A stretch of 64,000 bases of DNA from the NCBI RefSeq assembly GCF_003058225.1, contig NZ_QBUG01000001.1, positions 372,001-436,000 of the forward strand, in the 5' to 3' direction. Positions 32,671-40,980 of this stretch are shown piece after piece. Positions within the stretch are counted from its first letter, which is position 1. Every line of letters begins with the position of its first letter. The position numbers were made by a program, and so were the translations under genes. Source of the DNA: Promicromonospora sp. AC04. GTDB lineage: Bacteria > Actinomycetota > Actinomycetes > Actinomycetales > Cellulomonadaceae. The notes below the pieces were generated by a model. That model made no database searches. It worked only from the letters and a program-made list of their open reading frames with translations, and had not been told where the DNA came from.

Positions 32671-33791
32671 GGCAGCACGCCGGCCGCGCGCAGGCGGCCG
32701 AGCACCAGGTCGTGGGGCACGGCGGTCGCCGTGCCGCGGTGCCCCACGGTCGTGGTCGCCGTCAGCAGCGAGTTCAGCAGGGCCTCCTCCACCGCGTCCA
32801 TCGTCGCGGCGAAGACCGGGTCCAGGTCGCCGTCGTCCACGCTGCCCGCGGCCGCGTCCTGCCCGCTGCCCGACGGCGGCGCGCCCGGCGTGCTACCCGA
32901 CGGCGGCGCACCGTGCGTGCTGAACGCCAGTGCATAGTCGCCGCTGCCGCTCGTGAAGTCCGAGCCAACCCGCGCCATCGCGAACACGGCCCGCCGCGCG
33001 ACCCGGCCGAGCTGGCGCGCGTCCAGCGGCGCGTCGGTGGCGACCACGATCATGCAGGAGTTGCCTTCCGGCTGGGGCCGAGCAGCGTCCGGCGCGGGCT
33101 CGGTCACCGGCGATTCCGCGATGGCTGCTGATCCGCCGTCGGCCACGATCGGGACGCCACGCACGGTCAGCGTGCCCGAGAAGTTGGACTGCACCAGGAC
33201 ACCCACCGTCCGGCCGCCGACCTCGCGCGACGACGTGCCGATCCCGCCCTTGAACCCGAGCGCCATGGTCCCCGTCCCGGCGCCGACGCAGCCCTCGTCG
33301 GGCAGGCCGGGCGTCGCGCCGTCGAGGGCGGCGAGCACGTGCGCCTCCGTGACAGGACGGGCGCGAATGTCGCTGAGGCGGCCGTCGTTGGTCTCGCCCA
33401 CCACGGGGTTGAGCGTGCGCGTCTCCTCGTGGCCCGGGCTGGCGAGCACGTGCGTGACCAGGGCATCCGCGGCCCGGAACGCGCTGAGGGTCGCGGTCAG
33501 GAGGATCGGCGTCTCGATGGCGCCGAGCTCGGCCACCTGCGTGGCGCCGACCAGCTTGCCGAACCCGTTCCCGACGAACAGCCCGCACGGCAGGCTGCGC
33601 CGGTCCGGGCCGAGGGCGTCGGGGACGATCGCCGTAACTCCGGTGTGGAGGCGTGGCGCGTCCACGATGGTGGTGTGCCCCACCCGCACGCCGGGCACGT
33701 CGGTGATCGCGTTCAAGGGCCCGGTGGGCAGTGCGCCCACAACGATCCCGAGATCGCGCGCGCGCCGAGGCCGTCGGTTGTTGTCAGTCAT
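32640..33791 (-). CDS. P1-family (DmpA-type) aminopeptidase
   Basis: 383 residues; self-cleaving N-terminal-nucleophile peptidase. The family start ITDVPGVRVGHTTI and the nucleophile block PEGNSCMIVVATDAPL are clear; Ser245 is the expected nucleophile and cleavage site. Near residues 305-325 there is an unusual Pro/Ser-rich insertion with GAPPSGS occurring twice. Its target peptide is unknown; DmpA itself releases D/L-Ala and Gly amides. The gene converges on and overlaps the SIMPL gene. Confidence 0.88.
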   Translation of the reverse strand: MTDNNRRPRRARDLGIVVGALPTGPLNAITDVPGVRVGHTTIVDAPRLHTGVTAIVPDALGPDRRSLPCGLFVGNGFGKLVGATQVAELGAIETPILLTATLSAFRAADALVTHVLASPGHEETRTLNPVVGETNDGRLSDIRARPVTEAHVLAALDGATPGLPDEGCVGAGTGTMALGFKGGIGTSSREVGGRTVGVLVQSNFSGTLTVRGVPIVADGGSAAIAESPVTEPAPDAARPQPEGNSCMIVVATDAPLDARQLGRVARRAVFAMARVGSDFTSGSGDYALAFSTHGAPPSGSTPGAPPSGSGQDAAAGSVDDGDLDPVFAATMDAVEEALLNSLLTATTTVGHRGTATAVPHDLVLGRLRAAGVLPQPSTTGPVS

Positions 33792-33826
33792 GCCTACAGC
33801 ATCGGTGATCGGTCCGGACTGACGAC

Positions 33827-34147
33827 TCAGCTCACCTTGAGCTGTTCGTCGCCGAAGTCAGCCACGAGGTGCAGCGTGCCTCCGAGCGCAGTGATGTACC
33901 GCCGCAACACGTCCTGGGTCGACACATCGCCCGCCTCGATCTGAGACACGCGCGCGACGGAGATACCCATCTGCGACGCCACGTCCGCCTGTGTCATGCC
34001 TCGCTTCAGACGCATCTCGGCGAGGCGCCAGCCACGCGATTCATCGAGAAGCTTCCGCACACCGTCATTGAAAGCCGCCTCACCACCGGCCGTCTCGACC
34101 GCCAGGTCTCGGTGCCGGGTGTCTCGCCAGCGCTTAACGCCGTCCAT
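33827..34147 (-). CDS. HigA-type XRE antitoxin
   Basis: 106 residues from ATG 34147. The HTH is RLAEMRLKRGMTQADVASQMGISVARVSQIEAGDVSTQDVLRRYITALGG. It follows the RelE-like toxin with a 14-bp overlap, toxin first, as in higBA modules. Likely neutralises the toxin and represses the promoter at 34535-34563. Confidence 0.85.
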   Translation of the reverse strand: MDGVKRWRDTRHRDLAVETAGGEAAFNDGVRKLLDESRGWRLAEMRLKRGMTQADVASQMGISVARVSQIEAGDVSTQDVLRRYITALGGTLHLVADFGDEQLKVS

Positions 34148-34517
34148 CTGCAGCCTCCCTCTCACGCTCATCCAGGTACACGGCGTAGAGCCGCTCGGCT
34201 CTCGAAATCGCTTCGACGTACCACCGGCTCCACCGCCCGGCCTTATCGCCGGCAACAAGCAGAATCGCCGACCGCCACGGATCGAAGCAGAACAGCACTC
34301 GGACCTCAGTACGACCTCTGGATGGGGGCCGCAGTTCCTTGAGGTTGGAGATCGTCGATCCCACGATGCTGTCCACGAGTGGACGCCCCTCCATCGGACC
34401 GTTGTCCTCCAGGACCTGGATCGCGTCGTTCACCAATCGATGCGTCTCGCGATCTGACTCGTACAACTCATCGAGAAATGTCTCGACGCTGTCCGTGATC
34501 AGGATCTCCCATGCCAA
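34134..34517 (-). CDS. RelE/HigB-type toxin
   Basis: 127 residues; the RelE/ParE fold of the phage-derived Gp49-like/HigB group. Visible blocks: MAWEILITDSVETFLDELYES, DNGPMEGRPLVDSI, NLKELRPPSRGRTEVRVLFCFDPWRSAILLVAGDK. It is predicted to be a ribosome-associated mRNA interferase. The ATG at 34517 is preceded by GAGAGGAAC. Confidence 0.85.
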   Translation of the reverse strand: MAWEILITDSVETFLDELYESDRETHRLVNDAIQVLEDNGPMEGRPLVDSIVGSTISNLKELRPPSRGRTEVRVLFCFDPWRSAILLVAGDKAGRWSRWYVEAISRAERLYAVYLDEREREAADGRR

Positions 34518-34534
34518 GGCGAGTTCCTCTCTTA

Positions 34535-34563
34535 AGAATATCCTTGATTCAGATCGGGCTCAA
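34535..34563 (-). promoter_or_regulatory. Promoter of the toxin-antitoxin pair
   Basis: On the minus strand TTGAGC (34563-34558), a 17-bp spacer and TATTCT (34540-34535), a near-consensus sigma70-type promoter. The -10 lies in the near-palindrome AAGAATATCCTT (34534-34545), a likely antitoxin operator. It is markedly AT-richer than its surroundings. Confidence 0.6.
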
Positions 34564-34708
34564 GGCAACGCCCACCTCCAACCCAGCCTTCCAGGCTTCA
34601 TGGCCTTCCGCAGCGCTTGCCATCGTTTGTTGCATATACGCAACGGCACATCGGGACCGTCGACCAGCCGGCAAGCTGCCAACGATCGCCGCTGGGCAGA
34701 ATGACACC

Positions 34709-35185
34709 GTGCGCCTCGATACCGACGCCTGCCGCTCCCGGTTCGCTGCCGCCCGGCACGCCTACCTCGCTACGGCCGACGCCGACGGCGTGCCGCAGCT
34801 CGTGCCGGTGACGTTCGCCCTGGTCGAAGGCGCGAGCAGCGCCACGGACGGCGCAGCGGCCGACGCCGGAGCCGGCGCACCGGCAGGCGACGAGCTGGTG
34901 GTCGCCGTCGACCACAAGCCCAAGACCACGCGCGACCTGAAGCGCCTGCGCAACATCGCGGAGAATCCGCACGTCGCCTTCCTCGTGGACCGGTACGACG
35001 ACGACTGGGCGCACCTCTGGTGGGTACGGGCCGACGGCGTCGCCACCGTGGAGCACGACGGCGAGCCCCGCGCGGCAGCGCTCGACGCACTCGCCGCGCG
35101 GTACCCGCAGTACCGCGAGCGCCGGCCGGACGGCCCGCTGATCAGGGTGCGCGTCACCCGGTGGTCCGGCTGGGCGCACGGGTGA
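34709..35185 (+). CDS. PPOX-class F420-dependent oxidoreductase (Rv0121-type)
   Basis: 158 residues; a flavin/F420-binding split-barrel protein. CRSRFAAARHAYLATADADGVPQLVPVTFAL opens the domain, and DHKPKTTRDLKRLRNIAENPHVAFLVDRYDDDWAHLWWVRADG is diagnostic for the TIGR03668-type family assigned to F420. An Ala/Gly-rich insertion (SATDGAAADAGAGAPAG) interrupts it after strand two. Start GTG 34709. A further F420 user in this window. Confidence 0.85.
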   Translation: MRLDTDACRSRFAAARHAYLATADADGVPQLVPVTFALVEGASSATDGAAADAGAGAPAGDELVVAVDHKPKTTRDLKRLRNIAENPHVAFLVDRYDDDWAHLWWVRADGVATVEHDGEPRAAALDALAARYPQYRERRPDGPLIRVRVTRWSGWAHG

Positions 35186-35277
35186 GCCGGGCGCGAACCC
35201 GGTGCACTAGGCTGCCCGGCGCGGCATGTCTTAGCGCACTGGTGGTGCCACTATCAAGTAGCCCGAGGGATTTTTGA

Positions 35278-35868
35278 ATGACCCGCAGACATACGACCCG
35301 GCGCGTAGTTTTCGTCGATCATCCCGCCCTGCACGAGATCGTCGTCTACGGTCGCGAGCGCGAATGGCAGCTCATCGCGGAGATTCCCGCCGGCGTCACG
35401 AAGAACGCACCCAGGGAATTCGTGTTCGAGGCGGGGAAAGCCTCGCTGGAGGTGCATTTCTGTGAGGATGAGGTCACCCAGAACAGCTATGCATTTGTCG
35501 TCGGCGCGACGAGGAACGTAGCCGAGTCGCTGATCACCATGATCGAACGAGACCTGGACTCGTGGTCCCGCGCGCAGCTCCTCGAAGAGATGGATCGAGG
35601 AGCGGGCTTCGACGAGACGGGGAGGGCGCTGATCAGGCTCGCGCTCAGCGCCCCCCTGGAGTTCGACCAGCCCGTCTACGACCGCGTCCGGGACGGCCTT
35701 CAACATTCCGATGAGCGGCTGCGAGACCTTTCCATCTGGGCAACCTCGTACACGCCCTGGCCTGAGTATCGGGCGCTACTTCGAGATGTCGCCGCACATG
35801 ACGACAGCGAACGCATTCGGGACCGGGCGGCCCGCATGCTCGACTCGTTTGATTTCGCAGGAGTCTGA
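35278..35868 (+). CDS. Hypothetical protein
   Basis: 196 residues. The N-terminal 80 residues form a beta-rich segment (RRVVFVDHPALHEIVVYGREREWQLIAEIPAG) and the rest is helical with HEAT-like pairs (GRALIRLALSAPLEFDQPVYDRVRDGLQ; ERIRDRAARMLDSF). No known family recognised. It is isolated, with its own terminator hairpin. Confidence 0.6.
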   Translation: MTRRHTTRRVVFVDHPALHEIVVYGREREWQLIAEIPAGVTKNAPREFVFEAGKASLEVHFCEDEVTQNSYAFVVGATRNVAESLITMIERDLDSWSRAQLLEEMDRGAGFDETGRALIRLALSAPLEFDQPVYDRVRDGLQHSDERLRDLSIWATSYTPWPEYRALLRDVAAHDDSERIRDRAARMLDSFDFAGV

Positions 35869-35877
35869 GCGCCGTCG

Positions 35878-35914
35878 AACAGTGCTCTAAGCCCGAGGGG
35901 CCCAGAGCACTGTT
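35878..35914. terminator. Bidirectional terminator palindrome
   Basis: Perfect 11-bp arms AACAGTGCTCT (35878-35888) and AGAGCACTGTT (35904-35914) with a 15-nt loop, ten bases after one stop and 20 bases before the stop of the convergent VOC gene. Confidence 0.75.
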
Positions 35915-35933
35915 GGCTTTCCGGACGGCATTC

Positions 35934-36311
35934 TCACACCCACTGGACGAGCTGCCACACGATCCCGTTGGGGTCGGCGAACTGGCAGTAGCGCTCGCCC
36001 CAGGGCTCGGTCTCGGGCGGCGTGACAACCTCCACCCCGGCGGCGGAGATGCGGGCGAACTCGCTGTCGAGGTCGTCCACGACGAACGCTATGAGCATCC
36101 CCTGGCCCGCGGGGCCGGCGATGCGCTCGGGCTTGAAGGTGCCCAGGCCGACCCGCAGGAACACGATGTTGAGGCCGGCCGTGGCGTGCTCGAGAGACAC
36201 GAATCCGTCGTCCGACATGGCCTCGGTGAAGCCGAGGTGCTGCTTGGCGAACTCGGCCGACGCGGCGACGTCGGTCACGTTGAGGGACAGGGCGGTACCG
36301 GTGATCTTCAA
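35934..36311 (-). CDS. VOC-superfamily (glyoxalase/bleomycin-resistance-like) protein
   Basis: 125 residues with two beta-alpha-beta-beta-beta halves: LSLNVTDVAASAEFAKQHLGF and VDDLDSEFARISAAGVEVVTPPETEPWGERYCQFADPNGIVWQLVQW. Metal ligands are probably a residue in strand one and Glu near TEPWGER. Substrate unknown. It diverges from a TetR gene, and a perfect operator lies between the two starts, so it is probably the regulator's target. Confidence 0.85.
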   Translation of the reverse strand: MKITGTALSLNVTDVAASAEFAKQHLGFTEAMSDDGFVSLEHATAGLNIVFLRVGLGTFKPERIAGPAGQGMLIAFVVDDLDSEFARISAAGVEVVTPPETEPWGERYCQFADPNGIVWQLVQWV

Positions 36312-36347
36312 GCTGACTCCTCGCAGAGAACTTCACGCATCAGAACC

Positions 36348-36362
36348 TTGTACGGCGTACAA
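36348..36362. promoter_or_regulatory. TetR operator between VOC and TetR genes
   Basis: TTGTAC-GGC-GTACAA, a perfect 15-bp palindrome in the 103-bp divergent spacer, 37 bp from the VOC start. This TTGTAC/GTACAA form is typical for TetR proteins with the C-terminal domain seen in the adjacent regulator. Confidence 0.8.
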
Positions 36363-36414
36363 CGTAAGATGATTGCAGAATGTTCCCGGCCCGTCACCCC
36401 GATTCTGGAGACCC

Positions 36415-37128
36415 ATGCCTCGTGAGCTGATCGACCTGCTCTGGCGCGATCACCCGGCCGCCCCGCAGGGCGGCGCGCGCGGGCCCCGGTCCCGCGTCAC
36501 GACGGGCGCCGTCGTCGACGCCGCCCGCGCCCTGGCCGACGCCGAGGGCCTCGCCGCCGTCACGGTCCGGCGCCTCGGCGACGCCCTCGGCGTCTCCGCC
36601 ATGTCCGTCTACACGCACGTGAACGGCCGCGACGACCTGCTCGTCCTGATGGCCGACGCCGCGTACGCGCGCATGCCGCTGCCCACCTATGGGAACGCGG
36701 GCTGGCGCACCCGGGTGCGCCGCGTCGCCGACGCGAACCTCGCCCTGCACCGCGAGCACCCGTGGCTGCTGGAGATCGACGACGACCGCACTGCGTTCGG
36801 CCCCGGCACCATCGCCAAGTACGACCACGAGCTGCACGCCCTGGACCCGCTACCCCTGGACGACGTCGCCCGCGACGCTGCCCTCACCTTCGTGCTGGAC
36901 TTCGTCCGCGCGTCCGCCCGGGCGCAGCGCCCCGACCCGCGGGCCGACGAGATGCCGGAGATCTGGGCGCGGTGGGCCGGGCGGCTCGCGGAGTATCTCG
37001 GCGACGACCATCAGCTCGCCCAGCGCGTGGGGAGCGCCGCCGGCGAGGCGATGAACGCCCCCGCCAGCCCGACCCACGCCTGGGAGTTCGGCCTGGCAAG
37101 AGTCCTGGACTCCCTGAACCCGAAGTGA
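36415..37128 (+). CDS. TetR/AcrR-family transcriptional regulator
   Basis: 237 residues. HTH at about 25-70 (TTGAVVDAARALADAEGLAAVTVRRLGDALGVSAMSVYTHVNGRDDLLVLM) with a TetR_C tetracycline-repressor-like C-terminal domain. ATG 36415 is preceded by GGAG. Expected to bind the palindrome at 36348-36362 and control itself and the VOC gene. Confidence 0.88.
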   Translation: MPRELIDLLWRDHPAAPQGGARGPRSRVTTGAVVDAARALADAEGLAAVTVRRLGDALGVSAMSVYTHVNGRDDLLVLMADAAYARMPLPTYGNAGWRTRVRRVADANLALHREHPWLLEIDDDRTAFGPGTIAKYDHELHALDPLPLDDVARDAALTFVLDFVRASARAQRPDPRADEMPEIWARWAGRLAEYLGDDHQLAQRVGSAAGEAMNAPASPTHAWEFGLARVLDSLNPK

Positions 37129-37131
37129 CCA

Positions 37132-37192
37132 GTTGAGTGCTGGATCTTCGCCCCGTTCAGGCCGTCAGAAGGGCAAATATCCAGCACTCAAC
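37132..37192. repeat. Palindromic element, copy 2, between convergent genes
   Basis: Perfect 13-bp arms GTTGAGTGCTGGA (37132-37144) and TCCAGCACTCAAC (37180-37192) around a 35-nt core. It fills nearly the whole 67-bp gap between two converging stop codons, so it can act as a two-way terminator. The arms match copy 1 (4691-4748); the cores do not. Confidence 0.85.
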
Positions 37193-37195
37193 GAG

Positions 37196-37777
37196 TCAGG
37201 GGGATTCCGAGCGGAGGCGGGGTTCTGTGCGGTTGGCAGGCTTTACGCCCGACTTGTCCTGGTAGAACGCGCGGATCACGTCCATGTCGGCGCGGACGTC
37301 GCCGGTGAGCTCGATGCTCGGACCGAGGCCGGCCACCTTGGCGACACCGTCGACGTAGCCGAGCGTGACCGGGAAGCCCGCCTTGAGCGCGATGCGGTAG
37401 AACCCCGACTTCCAGTAGCCCGACCCGGCGCCGCGCGTGCCCTCCGGCGTCACCACCAGGTGGAACTCCTCGCCCCGCCCGACGGCCGCGAGGATCTCGT
37501 CGACGATGCTGGCCGGGTCGTTCCGGTCCACGGGGATGCCGCCCAGCGATCGCATGAGGCCGGCCATCGGCCCCTTGAACCAGGAGTCCTTGATGAGGAA
37601 CCGGATCTTGAGGTCCATCTCGAACGCGATGGCCAACATGAGGAAGAAGTCCTTGTTGGACGTGTGCGGCGCCCCGATGAACACCGTGGGCCGGGTCGGG
37701 GCCGGCTCCGAGCGCAGCCGGTAGCCGGTGCCGGCCCAGATCAGTCGTGCAAGGGCCCGGCGGATGGTGCGTGACAT
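37196..37777 (-). CDS. 1-acyl-sn-glycerol-3-phosphate acyltransferase family protein
   Basis: 193 residues, PlsC superfamily; transfers acyl chains to lysophosphatidate or a related acceptor at the membrane. HX4D motif at APHTSNKDFF (His38, Asp43); second motif TPEGTR (110-115). Slightly shorter than E. coli PlsC and with the Thr-Pro-Glu-Gly form seen in actinobacterial paralogues. Acceptor uncertain. Confidence 0.85.
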   Translation of the reverse strand: MSRTIRRALARLIWAGTGYRLRSEPAPTRPTVFIGAPHTSNKDFFLMLAIAFEMDLKIRFLIKDSWFKGPMAGLMRSLGGIPVDRNDPASIVDEILAAVGRGEEFHLVVTPEGTRGAGSGYWKSGFYRIALKAGFPVTLGYVDGVAKVAGLGPSIELTGDVRADMDVIRAFYQDKSGVKPANRTEPRLRSESP

Positions 37778-37859
37778 CGTCGTCCTCGAGTTCAGGGTGG
37801 ATCAGGTGCAACGATCCTAACGAGTGCCACCGCCCGGCCGTTCCGGCCCAGCATCCCGC

Positions 37860-39128
37860 TCAGCGGCGCAGCAGCGGGCGCACGCTGTGCGCCGCCAGGC
37901 GCAGCAGGCCGCGCGAGCCCGCCGACTGCTCGTCGAACAGCATGAGCGCCACGTGCGCCATCGCGCGCTCGTCGGCGGCGACGGCCCTGGTCGCGATGCC
38001 CGCCCAGAGCTTGGAGCGCATGAGCTGCTGCGCCAGGTAGCACTCGCGGTAATGCCGCCCGAACCGATGCCGGTGCGCCCGCTCGAACCCGGCCAGGGCG
38101 CCGGGCAACCGCTCGCCCCGCCAGGTCTCGCCCGCCCGCTCCAGCGCCCCGAGATGCTCGGCGAGCTGCACTCCCGCGGCCATGCCGTAGAAGATCCCCT
38201 CGCCGCTCAGCGGGTTGATCGTCGCGGCCGCGTCCCCGAGCAGCACCGCGGCGTGGCCCCGCGCCGTCATCGGCGTGCGGGCTGCGGCGTGCGGCAGCTG
38301 GTGCGCGGCGACCCGCTCCAGCCCGGACACCTCGAAGCCCCGGCGTTCCAGGTCCTCGACGTACAGGTCGAAGAAGTCGCGCAGCTTGCGGCCGTGCCGT
38401 TCGGTCTGCCGCTTGAGATGGTCCACCGGGATGCCGACGCCGAGGTTCGCGCCGTCGTCGGGCAGCGGGAAGACCCAGCCGTAGACCGGCAGGAGCGACT
38501 CCAGGAAGTCGAACCGGAGGGTGTCGCTCACGGGCTTGTCCGGATGGGTGACCTTCCCGTACGCGCGCATGGCGATGTGGGTGTGCCGCATCGACGGGCG
38601 CTCGATGCCCATGGCGCGCCGCACCCCGGAGTAGGCGCCGTCGGCCCCGACCACGAGGTCGAACGTGGCCTCGCCGTCGGACAGGGTGACCCGCGCGCCG
38701 CCGTCCGCCCCGCCCTCGGCCGGCGCCATGCCCTCGAACGACACGCCCTCGCGGACCTCCGCGCCGGCGGAGCGCGCCGCGCCGAGCAGCAGGTCGTCCA
38801 GGACGAGCCGCGGCGTGACGTATCCGGCGAGGTCACGGCCCTCCATGAGCGGGCCGCGCGCGAGCGCCTCGACCCCGCCCGGCCCGCTGATCGCCACCGA
38901 CATCGGCATGTGGAACGGCTCCAGCAGGCTCGACAGGCCGAGCCCGTCCAGCACCCTGCGGGCACCCGGGCCGAGCCCGTCGCCGCAGGTCTTGTCCCGC
39001 GGGAACGTCGCCTTGTCGACCAGCGTCACGTGCGCGCCTGGCACCTCGCGCCGCAGCGCGACCGCCGTCGCGGCACCCGTGGGGCCGCCCCCCACTATGA
39101 GCACTCGGGGTGCGTCGTTGCTGGTCAC
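37860..39128 (-). CDS. Geranylgeranyl-reductase-family FAD-dependent oxidoreductase
   Basis: 422 residues. N-terminal dinucleotide-binding VLIVGGGPTGAATAVALRR, then PRDKTCGDGLGPGARRVLDGLG (the CGDG motif of the geranylgeranyl reductase family), LVVGADGAYSGVRRAMGIER, and the second FAD block GHAAVLLGDAAATINPLSGEGIFYGMAAG. Such enzymes saturate isoprenoid chains (menaquinone tails, lipids). Substrate here not determined. Single gene. Confidence 0.88.
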   Translation of the reverse strand: MTSNDAPRVLIVGGGPTGAATAVALRREVPGAHVTLVDKATFPRDKTCGDGLGPGARRVLDGLGLSSLLEPFHMPMSVAISGPGGVEALARGPLMEGRDLAGYVTPRLVLDDLLLGAARSAGAEVREGVSFEGMAPAEGGADGGARVTLSDGEATFDLVVGADGAYSGVRRAMGIERPSMRHTHIAMRAYGKVTHPDKPVSDTLRFDFLESLLPVYGWVFPLPDDGANLGVGIPVDHLKRQTERHGRKLRDFFDLYVEDLERRGFEVSGLERVAAHQLPHAAARTPMTARGHAAVLLGDAAATINPLSGEGIFYGMAAGVQLAEHLGALERAGETWRGERLPGALAGFERAHRHRFGRHYRECYLAQQLMRSKLWAGIATRAVAADERAMAHVALMLFDEQSAGSRGLLRLAAHSVRPLLRR

Positions 39129-39179
39129 GCCGTCGACACTAAACCTGCCCGGACCAAGGAGCCAAGGCAGGCGCCGTCG

Positions 39180-39515
39180 TCAGCGCCTTGGCTTGTGGTC
39201 TGGTGTCACGTCCTCGGCGGTACCCGGCACGGTCTTGCCCGGCGTGGTCGGCCCCGACCCGGGGCCGCCCGGCGTCGTGTCCCCGGCCGTGCCCTGCACG
39301 GTGCGGTGCTGCCGGAACCGCTGCACCGCCTTGAACAGGGTGACGCCGGCGATGATGATCGCCACCGCGTCGTCGCCGAGGCCCAGCGGCCCCAGCACAC
39401 CTTCCGAAAGGAGGTCGATCGGGCTGGCCACATATCCGGCACCCGCGACGAACGTGAGGATCTCCTGCCAGGTGAACTTCCTGGGATCCTTGCCCCTCTT
39501 GTTTTCCTCGCGCAT
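39180..39515 (-). CDS. YkvA/DUF1232 membrane protein
   Basis: 111 residues from ATG 39515 (MREENKRGKDPRKF). The DUF1232 core YVASPIDLLSEGVLGPLGLGDDAVAIIIAG is present with one or two membrane helices, followed by a Thr/Gly/Pro-rich tail of 40 residues. Function unknown. Confidence 0.78.
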   Translation of the reverse strand: MREENKRGKDPRKFTWQEILTFVAGAGYVASPIDLLSEGVLGPLGLGDDAVAIIIAGVTLFKAVQRFRQHRTVQGTAGDTTPGGPGSGPTTPGKTVPGTAEDVTPDHKPRR

Positions 39516-39609
39516 GCCCGGAACGTAACGGAGAACGGGGCGACTCCGCCAGGGATGTCCCAGAAGACCGGTTCGTAACATCTACCTCAGACGCCACGAG
39601 ACGCGCGGA

Positions 39610-40293
39610 TCACACGTCGATCGGACGGCGGTCCTCCACCAGCCTCGACGTGTAGCCGGCGGTCACGAGCCGGTCGAAGGCGCCCAGGACGTCGCCCGGC
39701 ACGTCCTCCTCGTGCGAGATGAACCCGAGCTCGGCGTACAGCGTGAGGCGCTGCGTCTCGCCGACGAGCATGTCGACGACCCGGTCGGCGTCGCCGATCG
39801 CCTCCAGATAGGCGTCGAGCGCCAGGGGCCGGGACACGCACAGCACGTCGACCTCGGGCCACACCACCCGGCACGTCGCGAACGCGCGTCGCTGCTGGTA
39901 GGGGTGCGAGACGAGCAGCACGGAGGACGGCTCGACCTGGTGCTCGGCGAGCAGCTTGCGGCTCAGCTCCAGGTTCTCGCTCGTGTTGGTGGCGGCCGGC
40001 TCGACGAGCACGGCGTCGGCGGGCACGCCACGGGCGATCGCGTGGTCGCGGTAGCCGAACGCCTCACCCTCGGGGAAGGCGTCGACGGTGGTGGGTGCGT
40101 TCGCCCCGGTGAAGACGATCTGCCGGAACAGCCCTTCGAGGTAGAGGTCGGCCGTGTAGTCGGCCACGCCCAGGTCGTGACCGCCCAGACCGATGCAGAC
40201 GTCGACCGGCCGCGGCTCGTGCTGCAGGTCGTGGAACGCCCACAGTGTCTCTACGTCCTCCCGCACTTCGGCGGGGATCATGACGTTCGGCAT
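39610..40293 (-). CDS. YdcF-family (DUF218) protein
   Basis: 227 residues. VDVCIGLGGHDLGVADYTADLYLEGL, FTGANAPT, VEPAATNTSENLELSRKLL and VLLVSHPYQQRRAFATCR are DUF218/YdcF blocks. Unlike ElyC/SanA types it has no membrane anchor, so it is a cytoplasmic YdcF-like protein that may bind S-adenosylmethionine or a nucleotide. ATG 40293. Confidence 0.82.
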   Translation of the reverse strand: MPNVMIPAEVREDVETLWAFHDLQHEPRPVDVCIGLGGHDLGVADYTADLYLEGLFRQIVFTGANAPTTVDAFPEGEAFGYRDHAIARGVPADAVLVEPAATNTSENLELSRKLLAEHQVEPSSVLLVSHPYQQRRAFATCRVVWPEVDVLCVSRPLALDAYLEAIGDADRVVDMLVGETQRLTLYAELGFISHEEDVPGDVLGAFDRLVTAGYTSRLVEDRRPIDV

Positions 40294-40483
40294 ATGACGA
40301 CCATATTGCTCAGAGGAATCAGCGGCACAACCTGAGTGAGAGCGCGTGCCCGGAATCCAGCAGAATTGGGTGCAATGTCACAGACCGGGGGAACGCGCCC
40401 CCCGCGCCGTCCCCCTGCGCGCTCGCGCCCCCCGCGCAGACATCCCATACGTAGACAAGGTAGCGGACACCGGCGAACCCTCC

Positions 40484-40774
40484 CTAGCGCTCGGATTCCT
40501 CGTCGCCCTCCCCATTACCCGTCCTCTCGGCGGCGCTCACCTGGACCGCGTCGTCCTCGAGCTTGCCCGAGAACAGGTCGTAGTACTGCAGGTGCAGGTG
40601 GTAGCCGGCGCCCAGGGCGATGCGGCGGATCATTCCCAGCGTGGGCTCGATCTGCCCCGACTCGATGCGGCTGATCGTCGACGTGGGGACGCCCGCGAGC
40701 ACGGCCAGCGAACTCATGCTGAGCTCTCGCTCGGCTCTGATCCTGATAATGATCTGGGCTGCGGTCGTGAGCAA
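40484..40774 (-). CDS. XRE-family regulator divergent from the JetABC operon
   Basis: 96 residues from TTG 40774 (GGGAGG five bases upstream); an ATG at 40801 would add nine residues but has no ribosome-binding site. HTH: IRAERELSMSSLAVLAGVPTSTISRIESGQIEPTLGMIRRIALGAG. The C-terminal half is short and acidic. It diverges from the SMC-type operon with an inverted repeat between, so it is a candidate repressor of that operon. Confidence 0.8.
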   Translation of the reverse strand: MLTTAAQIIIRIRAERELSMSSLAVLAGVPTSTISRIESGQIEPTLGMIRRIALGAGYHLHLQYYDLFSGKLEDDAVQVSAAERTGNGEGDEESER

Positions 40775-40831
40775 GGTGCCCTCCCGTCGATGCTCGGCCA
40801 TCGAAACGTGCCATGACGCACGACAGGACTC

Positions 40832-40859
40832 GCCGGAAAGTGAAGATCTGTTTTCCGGC
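40832..40859. promoter_or_regulatory. Inverted repeat in the XRE-JetA divergent spacer
   Basis: GCCGGAAA (40832-40839) and TTTCCGGC (40852-40859), perfect 8-bp arms with 12-nt spacer, 58 bp from the regulator start. Possible operator. A TATACG hexamer about 25 bp to its right may be the -10 for jetA. Confidence 0.45.
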
Positions 40860-40980
40860 AAGCCCTGTGAGACCTGACTCTATACGTCTATGGCCGTCGC
40901 GGCTCAGCGACAGACCATGTGTCGCCATGTTTCCTCCGGGGGTGCCGCGCCGACACGTTGGCCTACTACTCTCAGCCCCC

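Noticed and set aside
37860-39128. Carotenoid or menaquinone gene cluster around the geranylgeranyl-reductase-like gene
   Set aside because: No other isoprenoid gene lies next to it; the neighbours are unrelated.
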